Positions 35,259 through 45,655 of a stretch of 64,000 nucleotides of DNA are shown here, piece after piece. The notes beneath the pieces were generated by a model. That model was not told the DNA's origin. It searched no databases and worked only from the letters and a program-made list of their open reading frames with translations. How positions within the stretch are numbered: position 1 is the first letter of the stretch; every line of letters begins with the position of its first letter. A program made the position numbers and the translations under genes. The stretch lies in contig NZ_KB905161.1 of assembly GCF_000378625.1 (NCBI RefSeq), forward strand, positions 368,244-432,243. The letters are read 5' to 3'. Source of the DNA: Colwellia piezophila ATCC BAA-637. Its GTDB lineage: Bacteria; Pseudomonadota; Gammaproteobacteria; Enterobacterales; Alteromonadaceae.

Positions 35259-36473
35259 TTATACCAAACTGATTAATTGGCTAGTGATGCGAATATCAAC
35301 ACCGACCATTCGAATATCACTAATGGTTAATGCTTTCGCTTGACCTAGCTGAGTGATGCCCGGCATTGCCACTAAGCTTTTACCATCACTGCCCATTAAC
35401 TTAGGCGCTTGGTAAAGAATAAGTTCATTGACTAAATCTTGTTCAATAAAGGCACCACTTAATTGTGCGCCTGACTCAATTAAAATATCATTGAGTTCAC
35501 GCTTTGCTAATAAAACTAATAAAGCCTTTAAATCTATTTTTAAATGACCTTGAGCGTTTTTCACCAAAGGTAATTGCACCTGTTCTACGAAATGAGGCCA
35601 TTTTGGTAAGTTTTCAAGATTTGATTCAAGTTTATTTTCCATATTGCCATTGATGATTAATATTGGCGAGTCACTTTGGAAGAGTGCAAGATCAGGTGTT
35701 AGCCTGTTTTGACTATCGATAACCACACGTAATGGTTGGCGAAGTGTGTCTTCTGGGTAGCTATTTTTTAGCTCGCCTAATTCTGACCAACGCACTGTCA
35801 TTTTTGCATTATCGAAAATAATAGCGTCGGCACCACTAATAATGGCGCAACTTTGTGCTCTTAATCGTTGGACATCTTGGCGTGCTTCACTTGAGGTTAT
35901 CCACTTACTCTCGCCACTGGCCATGGCGGTCTTGCCATCAAGACTAGCCGCTAATTTACAACGTACAAAAGCAAGCTTGTTGACTCTATGATGAATAAAA
36001 CCGACATTAAGTGCTCTGGCGCTTTGCTCTAATAAACCTGATTGTGTTTTGATACCGGCTTTTTCTAGCATAGCTAAACCATTGCCCGAAACGCGTTGAT
36101 CCGGGTCAACCATCGCAGCAATAACATGACTAACTTTAGCGTCAATTAAAGCTTGAGCGCATGGTGGCGTGCGACCAAAATGGCTACAAGGTTCAAGAGT
36201 GACATAAGCGGTAGCACCTTTAATTAAATCGGCATGTTTTATTTTAGCCGCGGCTAAAGCATGAACTTCGGCATGGCCCTGCCCTGCTTTTTGGTGATAG
36301 CCGGCACCAATCACTTTACCAACGCCCTGATGGTAACTCACTAACACACAACCCACTCTTGGGTTAGGCGAAGTAGTAAAGTGGCCTTTTTTAGCTAATT
36401 CAATAGCCTCAGACATGAAACGTCGGTCTTGGTCAGTAAAGTCTTGCTTATTATTTTCCACAGCAGCTACCAT
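35259..36473 (-). CDS. ribD: Bifunctional pyrimidine deaminase/reductase RibD
   Basis: A 404-residue protein. The N-terminal cytidine-deaminase-like domain has the zinc motifs HAEVHAL and PCSHFGRTPPC. The C-terminal reductase domain (from about residue 160, VRCKLAASLDGKTAMASGESKWITS) converts the aminouracil intermediate. It is longer than E. coli RibD (367), mostly from a 19-residue N-terminal extension and extra loops; a start at Met20 is also possible. It starts 1 bp after the nrdR stop, so the two are coupled. Confidence 0.95.
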   Translation of the reverse strand: MVAAVENNKQDFTDQDRRFMSEAIELAKKGHFTTSPNPRVGCVLVSYHQGVGKVIGAGYHQKAGQGHAEVHALAAAKIKHADLIKGATAYVTLEPCSHFGRTPPCAQALIDAKVSHVIAAMVDPDQRVSGNGLAMLEKAGIKTQSGLLEQSARALNVGFIHHRVNKLAFVRCKLAASLDGKTAMASGESKWITSSEARQDVQRLRAQSCAIISGADAIIFDNAKMTVRWSELGELKNSYPEDTLRQPLRVVIDSQNRLTPDLALFQSDSPILIINGNMENKLESNLENLPKWPHFVEQVQLPLVKNAQGHLKIDLKALLVLLAKRELNDILIESGAQLSGAFIEQDLVNELILYQAPKLMGSDGKSLVAMPGITQLGQAKALTISDIRMVGVDIRITSQLISLV

Positions 36474-36474
36474 A

Positions 36475-36972
36475 TTATTTAACCACTTTCGTTGCTTTGA
36501 TTTTTTTTGCCTTACCGTTTTTTTCTTTACCTAAACGGGTTATCTCATCAGCAAACTCGCTAATATCTTCAAAGGATAAATACACCGAAGCAAAACGTAA
36601 ATAAGCCACCTTATCTAATTCTTTTAACTGCGCCATGATCAGATCACCAAGCATTTCACTGCTAATTTCTCGTTCACCGGTAGCACGCATTTGCGATTTG
36701 AGTTTATTCACCGCAAGTTCTATTTGTTCCATACTAACGGGACGTTTTTCTAATGCCCGACTTATGCCACTACGCATCTTATCTTCATTAAAAGGCTCTC
36801 TACTACCATCACGTTTAATAATTCGCGGCATCACCAACTCAGCATTTTCAAAGGTGGTATAACGTTCATGACAGGCTAAGCATTCTCGGCGGCGACGTAC
36901 TTGGTGGCCACCAGAAACTAAGCGTGAATCAATCACTTTAGTGTCAACAGCGGAACAAAATGGACAATACAT
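36475..36972 (-). CDS. nrdR: Transcriptional repressor NrdR
   Basis: A 165-residue regulator of ribonucleotide reductase genes. The N-terminal zinc ribbon has CPFC...CLAC and begins [17 protein letters not shown], and the ATP-cone domain ([21 protein letters not shown]) spans about residues 48-138. It has a longer lysine-rich tail than E. coli NrdR. It is the first gene of the nrdR-ribD-ribE-ribBA operon, the standard gammaproteobacterial arrangement. The NrdR boxes it binds would lie at nrd genes outside this window. Confidence 0.97.
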   Translation of the reverse strand: MYCPFCSAVDTKVIDSRLVSGGHQVRRRRECLACHERYTTFENAELVMPRIIKRDGSREPFNEDKMRSGISRALEKRPVSMEQIELAVNKLKSQMRATGEREISSEMLGDLIMAQLKELDKVAYLRFASVYLSFEDISEFADEITRLGKEKNGKAKKIKATKVVK

Positions 36973-37032
36973 GGATTACCTTCGAAAATTATAAGCTAAA
37001 AGATACAGGCGGAAGTTTATGGATAAAAACGA

Positions 37033-37290
37033 AAAATGGCCGCTCAAGGCGACCATTTTAATATAAAAGAAAACATTAAGCTAAACAAACTGAGTATTGG
37101 TAAACCCTAGGAAAAAAAGAACTAGGCAATGACAAAACGTCTCTAGCAACTGATTTAGACAAATAGATATTTATCTTTAATATTACACTTAAAAAAAATG
37201 GCCGCTAAAAGCGACCATTTATACAGGATATAAGCGATTAAAAACAAACTGAGTCTTGATAAACCCTAGCGACAAGAAACGTCAGGAATG
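37033..37290 (-). repeat. Duplicated ~100-bp unit with terminator hairpins after glyA
   Basis: Two imperfect direct copies (about 37033-37130 and 37197-37290) share hairpin AAATGGCCGC...GCGACCATTT followed downstream by AAACAAACTGAGT and TAAACCCTAG blocks. On the minus strand the hairpins end in U runs (the 37197 copy in eight U), so they act as tandem terminators after glyA. The rest of the 497-bp nrdR-glyA gap (36973-37469) shows no gene. Confidence 0.6.
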
Positions 37291-37469
37291 ACACTAATTC
37301 GTTATTAACTTACTTTACCAGAAGCTCGTTATCGCAAGTCAGTAATAACTTTAAGCTGTAAGGTTAAATTTAAAGGAAAAAGCACGGAGTTGACGTTAGT
37401 CAATGAGTACTTTTGACACCTAAATTTTTTCTTACAGCAACAAGTTATGTTGACTTATGTACTATCTAT

Positions 37470-38729
37470 CTACTTTTGGTAAACAGGGAAACGGCTACAT
37501 AACTCTTTAACTTGACCTTGAATACGAGTAATAACGTCTTCATTGTTGATGTCATCAAGAATGTCACAGATCCAGCCAGTTAAGGCTTTAGTTTCTTCTA
37601 CACCAAAACCACGACGGGTGATTGCAGGTGTACCTAAACGCAAACCAGAGGTAACAAACGGAGAACGTGGATCGTTTGGTACTGAGTTTTTGTTTACCGT
37701 GATGTTTGCTTTACCTAAAGCAGCATCAGCATCTTTACCGGTGATATCTTTATCAATTAAATCAAGCAACAATAAATGGTTTTCAGTACCGTTAGAAACA
37801 ACTTTGTAACCACGTTCTTGTAATACCACGACCATAGCTTTAGCGTTATCTAAAACACCTTGCTGGTACACTTTAAACTCAGGCTCTAATGCTTCTTTAA
37901 ATGCTACCGCTTTCGCAGCAATAATGTGCATTAATGGGCCACCTTGGCCACCAGGGAAAACAGCGCTGTTAAGTTTTTTGTAAATAGCTTCGTCATCACA
38001 AGCAGAAACAATTAAACCGCCACGTGGGCCAGCTAATGTTTTATGCGTAGTTGTGGTAACAACATGAGCGTGTGGTAATGGGCTTGGGTAAAGACCCGCA
38101 GCAATCAAACCAGCAACGTGAGCCATATCAACGAAGAAGATAGCGTCAATTTTATCAGCAATCTTACGCATACGTGCCCAATCAACAACACCTGAGAATG
38201 CTGAGAAGCCACCGATAATCATTTCTGGTTTGTGTTCTAGCGCTAAACGCTCTAATTCTTCATAATCAATATCGCCAGTTTCAGGGTGAAGGCCATATTG
38301 AAATGCTTCATAGGATTTACCAGAAAAGCTTACATGTGAACCATGAGTTAAGTGACCGCCATGAGCCAAGCTCATACCTAACACTTTACCGCCTGGTGAA
38401 ACTAACGCTTGGAAAACAGCAGCATTTGCTTGTGAACCAGCATGTGGTTGCACGTTAGCGTAAGTAGCGCCAAATAATTCTTTAGCGCGGTCAATGGCTA
38501 ATTGCTCAGCAATATCTACATACTCACAACCACCGTAATAACGTTTGCCAGGGTAACCTTCAGCATATTTGTTAGTAAGTTGAGAACCCTGTGCTTCAAG
38601 AACACGTGGGCTACAGTAATTTTCAGAAGCAATTAATTCAATGTGTTCTTCTTGACGAACAACTTCATTACTTATTGCTTGAGCAAGTTCTGGATCAAAT
38701 TCAGCAATATTCATATCACGAGTAAACAT
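37470..38729 (-). CDS. glyA: Serine hydroxymethyltransferase
   Basis: A 419-residue PLP enzyme converting serine and tetrahydrofolate to glycine and 5,10-methylene-THF. Clear motifs: [34 protein letters not shown], and the PLP-lysine block [16 protein letters not shown]. The length equals E. coli GlyA (417) within a few residues. It is monocistronic on the minus strand, followed by duplicated terminators. Confidence 0.98.
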   Translation of the reverse strand: MFTRDMNIAEFDPELAQAISNEVVRQEEHIELIASENYCSPRVLEAQGSQLTNKYAEGYPGKRYYGGCEYVDIAEQLAIDRAKELFGATYANVQPHAGSQANAAVFQALVSPGGKVLGMSLAHGGHLTHGSHVSFSGKSYEAFQYGLHPETGDIDYEELERLALEHKPEMIIGGFSAFSGVVDWARMRKIADKIDAIFFVDMAHVAGLIAAGLYPSPLPHAHVVTTTTHKTLAGPRGGLIVSACDDEAIYKKLNSAVFPGGQGGPLMHIIAAKAVAFKEALEPEFKVYQQGVLDNAKAMVVVLQERGYKVVSNGTENHLLLLDLIDKDITGKDADAALGKANITVNKNSVPNDPRSPFVTSGLRLGTPAITRRGFGVEETKALTGWICDILDDINNEDVITRIQGQVKELCSRFPVYQK

Positions 38730-39216
38730 GTTTTATTCCTTAAGTATTTCAGCCCAAGGCTGCAAACTATGCCCTACTACTTCTTTATAAAGCAATTAGA
38801 ACATACAAAAATTAATGGCAGTATTTTGCCCTACTTTTATGGCTATGTACACGGCAAAACGGTCTTGCTTTAGTGCATTTAGCTCTGCTTTATAGCGTAA
38901 AAGGTTAAGAGCTTTAGCAGAACGTTTAGTTAAAATTCGCTAAAAAGCAACCACGCAAACTATAACCAATAAAAAACCAAGTTACAACGAATTTAATACA
39001 GAAATGCAAAGTGTATACCGAATTTTACACGGAACCATAAAGTAAAGTGCAAATAATTCATAAAAGTCGTGAGAATATTACATCGCCATGAAACTAACAA
39101 GGCACTGTCGATTATTACTCGATAGTGCCTTGTTTGTTTCATACCATTTTTAAAAAAACCTAGCGCTGATGCACTTAAAAGATTAACGCCGTAATAAAGT
39201 CCTCATTCATAAATAA
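38730..39216. other. glyA upstream region with a hairpin terminator
   Basis: A 487-bp stretch. It contains the glyA leader and promoter (not resolved) and, at 39096-39134, a 16-bp hairpin AACAAGGCACTGTCGA with its near-perfect complement, which probably ends the sigma-factor operon coming from the right. I see no gene. Confidence 0.5.
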
Positions 39217-39948
39217 TTATATAACACCTAGTTGAGATAATTCTTTATTGCGCTTTTTATGAAACCAGTGGGTGAGCAGCCACATGACCAACACAATCGT
39301 ATTCATGGTAATAAAAGCCGGCCAAGGTGACTTACCAGACTCTTCAATCATCGCATAAAGATAGCTATTAGCTGCCAGTAAGCACAACCAACAAGATAAT
39401 TTAATTAATTTAATATATTTAATGGAAGACTCGACCCCAGCAATAGCATTGGCTACCGCTTTATCTGGGCTATCACAGCATTGTTGCCATATTCGTAAGC
39501 GTATTTTTATTTCATAATAAACAAAGACTACTGAGGTTATGCCGCCAAATGCCAGAAAAGCAAGAGTCGCAGTGCTCCAATCGCCTTGATAAAGCCCAAC
39601 AAATAGCACGATGAAAGTCCCGATAGTGGCAATAACATCCAATGCCAACAAAGACTTCGCTAGCAAGGTACGTTTTTTGGTTTGTTTTAACAGTGCCTGA
39701 ATATCCGTTTTTTCATAAGGCTGACTTTGCCAGTCTTGGCTCAAGGCTAGCCATTCGTCATCTAGTGGATGCTCACCTAATGGTGGACACTCTTTTTCTT
39801 TTTCTGATTCTGATTCTGACAAAGTGATTTTTTTCGGTAATGAAAGTACATTAATCTGCTTTGTTTTGACGGTAATCGAATGGTCGATTTCATGCTTACT
39901 CGGCTCTACTGACGATGTATCTTCATTATCCAATATTGATTTATCCAT
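39217..39948 (-). CDS. Four-helix membrane protein paired with an ECF sigma factor
   Basis: A 243-residue protein with a ~100-residue cytoplasmic N-terminus (acidic, Ser/Glu-rich ESESEKEKECPP stretch) and four predicted helices (about 100-125, 130-150, 178-198, 205-228). Its start overlaps the sigma gene by 8 nt, so the two are co-translated. Membrane partners of this kind usually hold the sigma factor inactive, so an anti-sigma role is inferred. No zinc ZAS motif is visible and I do not recognise the family. Confidence 0.65.
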   Translation of the reverse strand: MDKSILDNEDTSSVEPSKHEIDHSITVKTKQINVLSLPKKITLSESESEKEKECPPLGEHPLDDEWLALSQDWQSQPYEKTDIQALLKQTKKRTLLAKSLLALDVIATIGTFIVLFVGLYQGDWSTATLAFLAFGGITSVVFVYYEIKIRLRIWQQCCDSPDKAVANAIAGVESSIKYIKLIKLSCWLCLLAANSYLYAMIEESGKSPWPAFITMNTIVLVMWLLTHWFHKKRNKELSQLGVI

Positions 39949-40582
39949 TTGCTGATCCCTCCAACAACTGTGCTAGCGCCTGTTTAGCTCTTTGTAATCG
40001 TACACCCACAAGGTTACTGGTAATGGCCAAAACCTCAGCGATTTCTTGGTAACTCATACCTTCTAAAGCCAGAGTAATCACTTGCTGTTGCTCAAGTTTT
40101 AACTGACGGATAGCATCCGCTAACTTTTGTTGTCGCTGGCTCTGATTAAGTGATTGATAAGGCGTGGGTTGATGTTGATCTTTTTCTGCCTCACTACTTA
40201 TTTCACTTAAGTCTTGATCCGCTTTGATGGTTTTCACCGCCTTAGCAACATGGGTAGCTAAGACATTATGAGCAATACGTGCGACAAAGGTTTTCACCGC
40301 TGAGTCTTGACGAAACTTAGGTAAGGCGCGCCAAATATTTAAGGCTATTTCTTGAAAGAGTTCATCTTGAATAGCTATTTTTGCTTCAAAGCCGGTAATG
40401 ATATGACGCAGCAACTTCTCGTGCTCCGTCATCCACTCGGTGAATATTGCTTGATGATCTAGATGTCTAACCTCTGAATAAGAGCGATCCAAACTATTTT
40501 CCTTGCCTTCAACTTGCTCGGCCGTAGCATAAGAAAATTGAGCTTTTGATAATATTAATTCACTAGAATTTAACATATTCAT
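39941..40582 (-). CDS. ECF-type RNA polymerase sigma factor
   Basis: A 213-residue sigma-70 family protein. Region 2 is at about residues 55-115 (DELFQEIALNIWRALPKFRQDSAVKTFVARIAHNVL) and region 4 at about 150-205 (QQQVITLALEGMSYQEIAEVLAITSNLVGVRLQRAKQAL). There is no region 1 or 3, as in ECF factors. It overlaps the downstream membrane protein, its probable inhibitor. The signal and regulon are unknown. Confidence 0.92.
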   Translation of the reverse strand: MNMLNSSELILSKAQFSYATAEQVEGKENSLDRSYSEVRHLDHQAIFTEWMTEHEKLLRHIITGFEAKIAIQDELFQEIALNIWRALPKFRQDSAVKTFVARIAHNVLATHVAKAVKTIKADQDLSEISSEAEKDQHQPTPYQSLNQSQRQQKLADAIRQLKLEQQQVITLALEGMSYQEIAEVLAITSNLVGVRLQRAKQALAQLLEGSANG

Positions 40583-40636
40583 CGCTTTTGAGTCATCTCT
40601 TTTTCAGTGTGCTAGCTTTAATAATCAAGACCAGTG

Positions 40637-41800
40637 TTAGCTCAACGCCATTACTACTTTTTCAGACTTAAGCTTTTTAGCTAAGGCTAAAACTAAAGCA
40701 GCGGTAATCGCAATGGTGACACCACTAGTGGCAAATACCGCTAACCAATTCACATCAACACCTTTAAAAACACTTTCAATGATCAAGGATTGACCCGAAA
40801 TTGGCAGCCAATCTAACCACTCAGGTCTATCGTCCATCATAGAAACCACAAAAGGTATAAAGGCTGGAATACCAATTAACATACCCACCGTAGACTGCGC
40901 TTCTTTAAAACTTTTGGTTTGAAAAGCAACAAAGAGCTGACAGGCTGAAGCTAAGAAACAGATAGGTAACAGTAGTAACATCAGGAATATTGCGGTCGAC
41001 ATATCTAAACTAAACGTTGCGCCAATTTTGGTTAAATCAACAAAACCTACTGAAAGTGAAGTAAGTACCAATACCAGTACCACACCTATAAAGGCAATCG
41101 TTGATGCGCCAATCAGTTTTGCTAGTACTATCTTCAAGGTACTGACCGGTTGGCAAAGTAACATTTCCAGCACATTACGTTCACGCTCACCCGCACTCGA
41201 ATCTATAGCTACCGATAAACCCGACATAAAAGCCGCTAGCATAAGATAAATCCCCAACATCATAGAGATCAAAATAAAGGTAGCATTGGGTTCAGCGGTG
41301 TCTTGTTCGACCAATTTAACCGGGTTTAATAAACGTACATCGACACCACGCAGTAATAAACGCTTATAACCAATAGACAATGAAAATTCACGTATCGCAC
41401 TGTTGATACGTCTTACCGGCGGTTTCACCGCTTTATCGGTAAAGTCAGCTTGTAAATGTAACTTAATCGGCTTACCTTCAGCCATATTTTTTGCATAATC
41501 TGCTGGGATTTCAATAGCAATATTACGTTTTTCCCAAGTCGTTTTTTCGTCCTCTGGCACATCGACAAAGTTTAATAAGTTATTATCCGCTAAATGCAGC
41601 ATTAATTTTGGTGCAAATTCAGCACCGGTAAATTTCACATAGACCGGCGGCTCATCGACTAATTTTTCAATCATGATTTTAGCCATCCCCATGATCATAA
41701 TGGGTGCAAAAAAGGCGAAACCTAACGCCACCATTAAGGCACGTTTATCACGAAATGTTTCTCGATATTCTTTTAGCAATAAGGCTTTAAACTGGATCAT
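40637..41800 (-). CDS. ABC-2 type permease (NatB-like)
   Basis: A 387-residue permease: an N-terminal helix (KRALMVALGFAFFAPIMIMGMAKIM), a ~150-residue periplasmic domain, then five helices (about 175-375). The IDSSAGERERNVLEMLLCQPVSTLKIVLAK block after the second helix is the typical coupling region of NatB/ABC-2 exporters. It overlaps the ATPase gene by 4 nt. In Bacillus NatAB exports sodium; the substrate here is not visible. Confidence 0.87.
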   Translation of the reverse strand: MIQFKALLLKEYRETFRDKRALMVALGFAFFAPIMIMGMAKIMIEKLVDEPPVYVKFTGAEFAPKLMLHLADNNLLNFVDVPEDEKTTWEKRNIAIEIPADYAKNMAEGKPIKLHLQADFTDKAVKPPVRRINSAIREFSLSIGYKRLLLRGVDVRLLNPVKLVEQDTAEPNATFILISMMLGIYLMLAAFMSGLSVAIDSSAGERERNVLEMLLCQPVSTLKIVLAKLIGASTIAFIGVVLVLVLTSLSVGFVDLTKIGATFSLDMSTAIFLMLLLLPICFLASACQLFVAFQTKSFKEAQSTVGMLIGIPAFIPFVVSMMDDRPEWLDWLPISGQSLIIESVFKGVDVNWLAVFATSGVTIAITAALVLALAKKLKSEKVVMALS

Positions 41801-42567
41801 GCCGCCACTCCTTCATCTGAGCCAATCAACTTAACAAAGGCATCTTCTAAGTGTTCCTCACCCGCTAAATCACACAATTCTTGCGGTGTACCTTGTGCGG
41901 CAAGCTTGCCATTAGCAACAATAATCACCCGATCACATAAAGCCGCGACCTCTTGCATCACATGTGAAGAGAATAAAATACAGTGGCCCTTGGCTTTAAA
42001 TTTCGCTAAATGATTGCGTAAAACCCGCGTGCTCATTACATCTAAGCCTCGTGTAGGTTCATCAAGCACAAAGTTTTGTGGTTGATGGACAAGTGATTGT
42101 GCCAAGGTTACTTTCATGCGTTGGCCTTGTGAAAAACCAACAGTTTTACGGTGCGCTAAGTCTTCCATATCTAAATCTTTGAGCACTTGTGCAATGGCTT
42201 GTTTTTTACTCGCCCCGCTCATGCCATGAATACTGGCAAAATAATCAATTTGTTCATAAGCCGTTAAACGTTCATATAAACCAAATTTATCTGGAAATAT
42301 TCCCAGCTTAGCGCGTGCGGCCAAAGGATCCTCGGCAACGTTAATGCCATCAATGATGACATGCCCTTCATCGGCAGCGAGTAAGCCATAGAGAGTACGC
42401 AAGCAAGTAGTTTTACCGGCGCCATTAGGTCCTAAAATACCGGTAATTTCGCCATCTTTGGCGGTAAACGATAGTCCATCTAATGCTTTGACGGTATTTT
42501 TTTTATCTTTTTTATCAATAAAGCTTTTATGTAAGTTATTTACTTCAATCATTTCTTTTTCCTTCAA
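41797..42567 (-). CDS. ABC transporter ATPase (NatA-like)
   Basis: A 256-residue subunit with Walker A GPNGAGKTT, signature FSQGQRMKVTLAQSL, Walker B FVLDEPTRGLDVMS and H-loop FSSHVMQEV. The signature is SQGQ instead of SGGQ, as is common in the NatA branch. It overlaps the permease gene downstream. The S33 peptidase gene lies just upstream in the same direction (56 bp), so the three may form an operon. Confidence 0.92.
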   Translation of the reverse strand: MKEKEMIEVNNLHKSFIDKKDKKNTVKALDGLSFTAKDGEITGILGPNGAGKTTCLRTLYGLLAADEGHVIIDGINVAEDPLAARAKLGIFPDKFGLYERLTAYEQIDYFASIHGMSGASKKQAIAQVLKDLDMEDLAHRKTVGFSQGQRMKVTLAQSLVHQPQNFVLDEPTRGLDVMSTRVLRNHLAKFKAKGHCILFSSHVMQEVAALCDRVIIVANGKLAAQGTPQELCDLAGEEHLEDAFVKLIGSDEGVAA

Positions 42568-42623
42568 ACATAGTTATTTCCATTTTGTGCTAACTCGCGC
42601 CATTAATCCCAACGAGTAGCGCT

Positions 42624-44078
42624 CTATTGAATTCCGTTAACACTGGTCATAAAGCTTTCTTGAGGAATATCCTTTAAACAAGACTCATCAAGTGCTTTTG
42701 GATCTTTACTGGTTAAAAATTCATTGACAATATCGCTAGCACAAGTGCTCATAGCGACAGTATGTGAAGCATTTTCAACAATAATGTGATGGCTATTAGG
42801 CAATGTTTTGGCTGAGAATTCGCCATTACTTGGTGGGGTTACTGGGTCTAGGTTACCTGATAAGATTAAGGTTGGAATATCGGCAGTAACACTTTGGTAA
42901 AAGTCTTCACTGGGGCGATATTCCGGGAAGAATGGACAAACCAACTCCCACGCTAGGTGACTATCTTTTCCATCAAAATTATTATTAGCATCTGCCGCTT
43001 TATCAGCAACAGACAGTCTTGGTATATCTTCATTACAAATAATATTGAACAGTAAACCGGTATACACCAGTTGCTCACCTTCAGTACGGGCCATCAAACC
43101 CGTCAACGGCTGATAATTACCAAGGAAGGCTTGATGAATAACCAATGGCACCATTGAGCGCCCTTCCATACCATAAAGCTGAAAACGTAAGTTACCGGTA
43201 AACTTAATATTATCAATTACTAGCTTTGTTGGTGTACCTAAACGCGGGTGTAAGATATCAATGCTAACCGGCTCTTTGGTTAAACGTGCTTTTACCGCTT
43301 GAAACTCTTGCGCTAAATTTGGAAAGGCTTTATGACAAGGCGCACTTTTTTTACAATTTTCAAGTAATAAGTTAAATGAACGAGCGCCACTTTGACCAAA
43401 CAGACCAATAGGCACTTCAATCGGACCAACACTATCAAGTATCACAGTTTCTAACGAATCGGGGAACATGCGCATAAAGACTAATCCGGCGCGGGTGCCG
43501 TAAGAACCACCGTAAATATTTAACTTTTCATGACCTAAGGCTGCACGTATTGCATCAAAATCACGAATAGCATTTTCAGAGTTGTATTGGGTAACATCGC
43601 CTTTAAATTGACTCACACAATCTTTTACTTCTTGTGGGTCCAAGGCATCTGATAGCGTACTATAAACACTATCTACCGCTTCAAATTCACACGAAAGCGC
43701 ACTGCTTTTTCCTGTACCACGTTGATCGACTAAAATAATATCGCGTGTCTTACGTACTTCGCTAAATACACGGTTAAGCACGGTTGCTAATTCAACGGCA
43801 GCTTGACCGGGTCCGCCCGCTAAAAACATTAACGGCGCTTTGTACTCACTATCATCAATGGCTGGCAATACGGCAAAATTAACCGCTATTTTATCGCCGT
43901 TTGGTTTTTGATAATTTTCAGGGACTTCAAGCTTGCCACATTTTACTTGTGAGCGTATTTCGCCTAAATGGCAATTCTCTAAGGTTAATTTATGATCATT
44001 TGCCCAACTCATTACTGATATTGACAACAACCCTAAAGTAAAAACTTTTTTCCATATTATTTTCCACATCGTTTTCAT
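42624..44078 (-). CDS. Exported S33-family alpha/beta hydrolase (TAP-like peptidase)
   Basis: A 484-residue secreted hydrolase with a signal peptide (KVFTLGLLSISVMSWA), the oxyanion region FLAGGPGQAAVE, a nucleophile elbow GGSYGTR (Ser), and the acid and His in the C-terminal lid/TAP-like part (SGNLDPVTPP and NASHTVAM). Six or more Cys suggest periplasmic disulfides. The family includes prolyl and tripeptidyl aminopeptidases. The substrate is probably short peptides in the periplasm. Confidence 0.88.
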   Translation of the reverse strand: MKTMWKIIWKKVFTLGLLSISVMSWANDHKLTLENCHLGEIRSQVKCGKLEVPENYQKPNGDKIAVNFAVLPAIDDSEYKAPLMFLAGGPGQAAVELATVLNRVFSEVRKTRDIILVDQRGTGKSSALSCEFEAVDSVYSTLSDALDPQEVKDCVSQFKGDVTQYNSENAIRDFDAIRAALGHEKLNIYGGSYGTRAGLVFMRMFPDSLETVILDSVGPIEVPIGLFGQSGARSFNLLLENCKKSAPCHKAFPNLAQEFQAVKARLTKEPVSIDILHPRLGTPTKLVIDNIKFTGNLRFQLYGMEGRSMVPLVIHQAFLGNYQPLTGLMARTEGEQLVYTGLLFNIICNEDIPRLSVADKAADANNNFDGKDSHLAWELVCPFFPEYRPSEDFYQSVTADIPTLILSGNLDPVTPPSNGEFSAKTLPNSHHIIVENASHTVAMSTCASDIVNEFLTSKDPKALDESCLKDIPQESFMTSVNGIQ

Positions 44079-44420
44079 TCTATCTTTCCTTAATAAAGCG
44101 GTTGCACAGTTAGTCTTAGCGTTTACATATTTATTACAAATAAAAATAAAAATAAATAAAAAACATATAAACCATTGGTTTAATTGTTATTATTTTTAGT
44201 TTTAAAAATAACCCTGTCTCTATTACCATGCTGGGACTTGATTGGACTTGTGCTATTGAAATCCGACCAGTTGACAACAGAGCAGGTTAATAATGAAGCA
44301 TTACACTGGTTTATTCATCGCCTAGGTAAAAAAGTGTAAATAGCCATTCCCAAACGCACGAATAAGCGATATGGTTTAGTCATAGTTTAATTATATTTGT
44401 ATTGTATTGAGGGTATTGAG
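44079..44420. other. Intergenic region with a possible gene remnant
   Basis: 342 bp before the EF-hand gene. A short plus-strand frame near 44251-44339 (ending QVNNEALHWFIHRLGKKV then stop) resembles the first helices of FecR/anti-sigma N-terminal domains and may be a remnant, but it is too short to trust. No clear promoter was identified. Confidence 0.25.
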
Positions 44421-44639
44421 ATGGACTTAAATCAATGGGTAGATGAATTGTTTGAAGTGTTTGATGAAGATAAAGACGGTGTAATCAATCGTACTGAGTT
44501 TGTCGAACTAATTGATGTTTTGCTGCAAGATAAAGGTATTCGCATGTGCGAAACCATTTTTAATAAATTTGATAAGAATCACAGTAATTCTATTTCTAAA
44601 GATGAACTCAAAGACATGGTGATTGAGTTAGCACTATAA
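44421..44639 (+). CDS. Small EF-hand calcium-binding protein
   Basis: A 72-residue protein with two EF-hand loops: DEDKDGVINRTE (residues 14-25) and DKNHSNSISKDE (about 51-62), each with helices either side, so it can form a calmodulin-like pair. There is no signal peptide, so it is likely cytosolic. I chose ATG 44421 (GAGGG 7 nt upstream) over the TTG at 44397. It is a calcium sensor or buffer; the partner is unknown. Confidence 0.88.
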   Translation: MDLNQWVDELFEVFDEDKDGVINRTEFVELIDVLLQDKGIRMCETIFNKFDKNHSNSISKDELKDMVIELAL

Positions 44640-44766
44640 GCTAACTGACCACTGCAAGGCTAAATATCCTTTAGCCTTAACTGGTGTTATCTTTTATTAG
44701 TTATGCTTTGCTTTGCAATAGAGCTCAGCGTACAATTGTACCCTGAAACTATTAAAGCAACTATTA

Positions 44767-45425
44767 TGCCTGCCCAGAAAGATATATCTGCGACAATCTC
44801 TCAGCCCTCCTCCTACAGTCGAAGTGAAGAAAAATTCAATGCTATCAGTCATGGCATTGGCTTGTTACTTAGCGTTTTGGCACTATTTTTATTACTAAAC
44901 AAAAGCCATGGCGAAATTAACCGGCTTGTTAGTTTCAGCATTTTCGCTACCAGTGGAATTTTGCTCTTCCTCGCATCAACCCTTTACCATAGTTTAACCA
45001 ACGAACGTGCTAAAAAGGTATTTAAGCTGCTAGATCACTGCGCAATATATTTACTCATTGCTGGTACTTATACACCACTATTCGCGCTCACGTTAGCTGG
45101 ACCGCTTGGATATACGCTACTGGCTTTTATTTGGCTATTTGCTTTTTTAGGCATACTTTTCAAAATAAAGTTTGGCAATAAATACAAAAAAATATCTCTG
45201 GCCACTTATGTAGCTATGGGCTTTATTTCGCTAAGCGTTCTAGGGGAGTTATATCAAGCATTGCCTGAAGAGGCGGTAAGTTTGTTAGCCTTGGGTGGGT
45301 TGATTTATTGTCTTGGCATATTTTTTTACGTCAAAAAAACAGTACCTTATACCCATGCTATTTGGCATCTGTTCGTTTTAGGTGGCGCCACTTGTCACTT
45401 TTTAATGATTTATTGGTATGTATAG
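44767..45425 (+). CDS. Hemolysin III / PAQR-family membrane protein
   Basis: About 219 residues with seven hydrophobic segments. Family hallmarks: EEKFNAISHGIG near the N-terminus, STLYHSL in helix 2-3, KLLDHCAIYLLIAGTYTPL, and the closing HAIWHLFVLGGATCHF. The conserved His/Asp residues match the metal site of the PAQR/alkaline ceramidase superfamily. The name hemolysin III is historical; bacterial members such as YqfA are linked to membrane fluidity. An earlier in-frame ATG exists at 44703; both starts lack a strong ribosome site. Confidence 0.9.
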
Positions 45426-45655
45426 CGAGTAAGGCTATTGTCGCGTGCCCCACCCTTGCGGAGCTAGTCGATAGCCTGAATAGTGACATTATTCTCCATT
45501 TGTATAACCGCTTTCTTCAAATAATTCCTGCTAATAAAAACATCATCCCCATCAAAACATAAACTTAAGCTGACTCTCTTTATTATCGCGCTTATTCAGG
45601 GCTATAAATGTGCAGTATTTTCATCGGTCCAATATTTAAGTCCTATACTTACATT

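Noticed and set aside
44251-44339. FecR-like gene
   Set aside because: Only about 25 codons resemble the family, with no start or continuation. It is mentioned as a possible remnant only.
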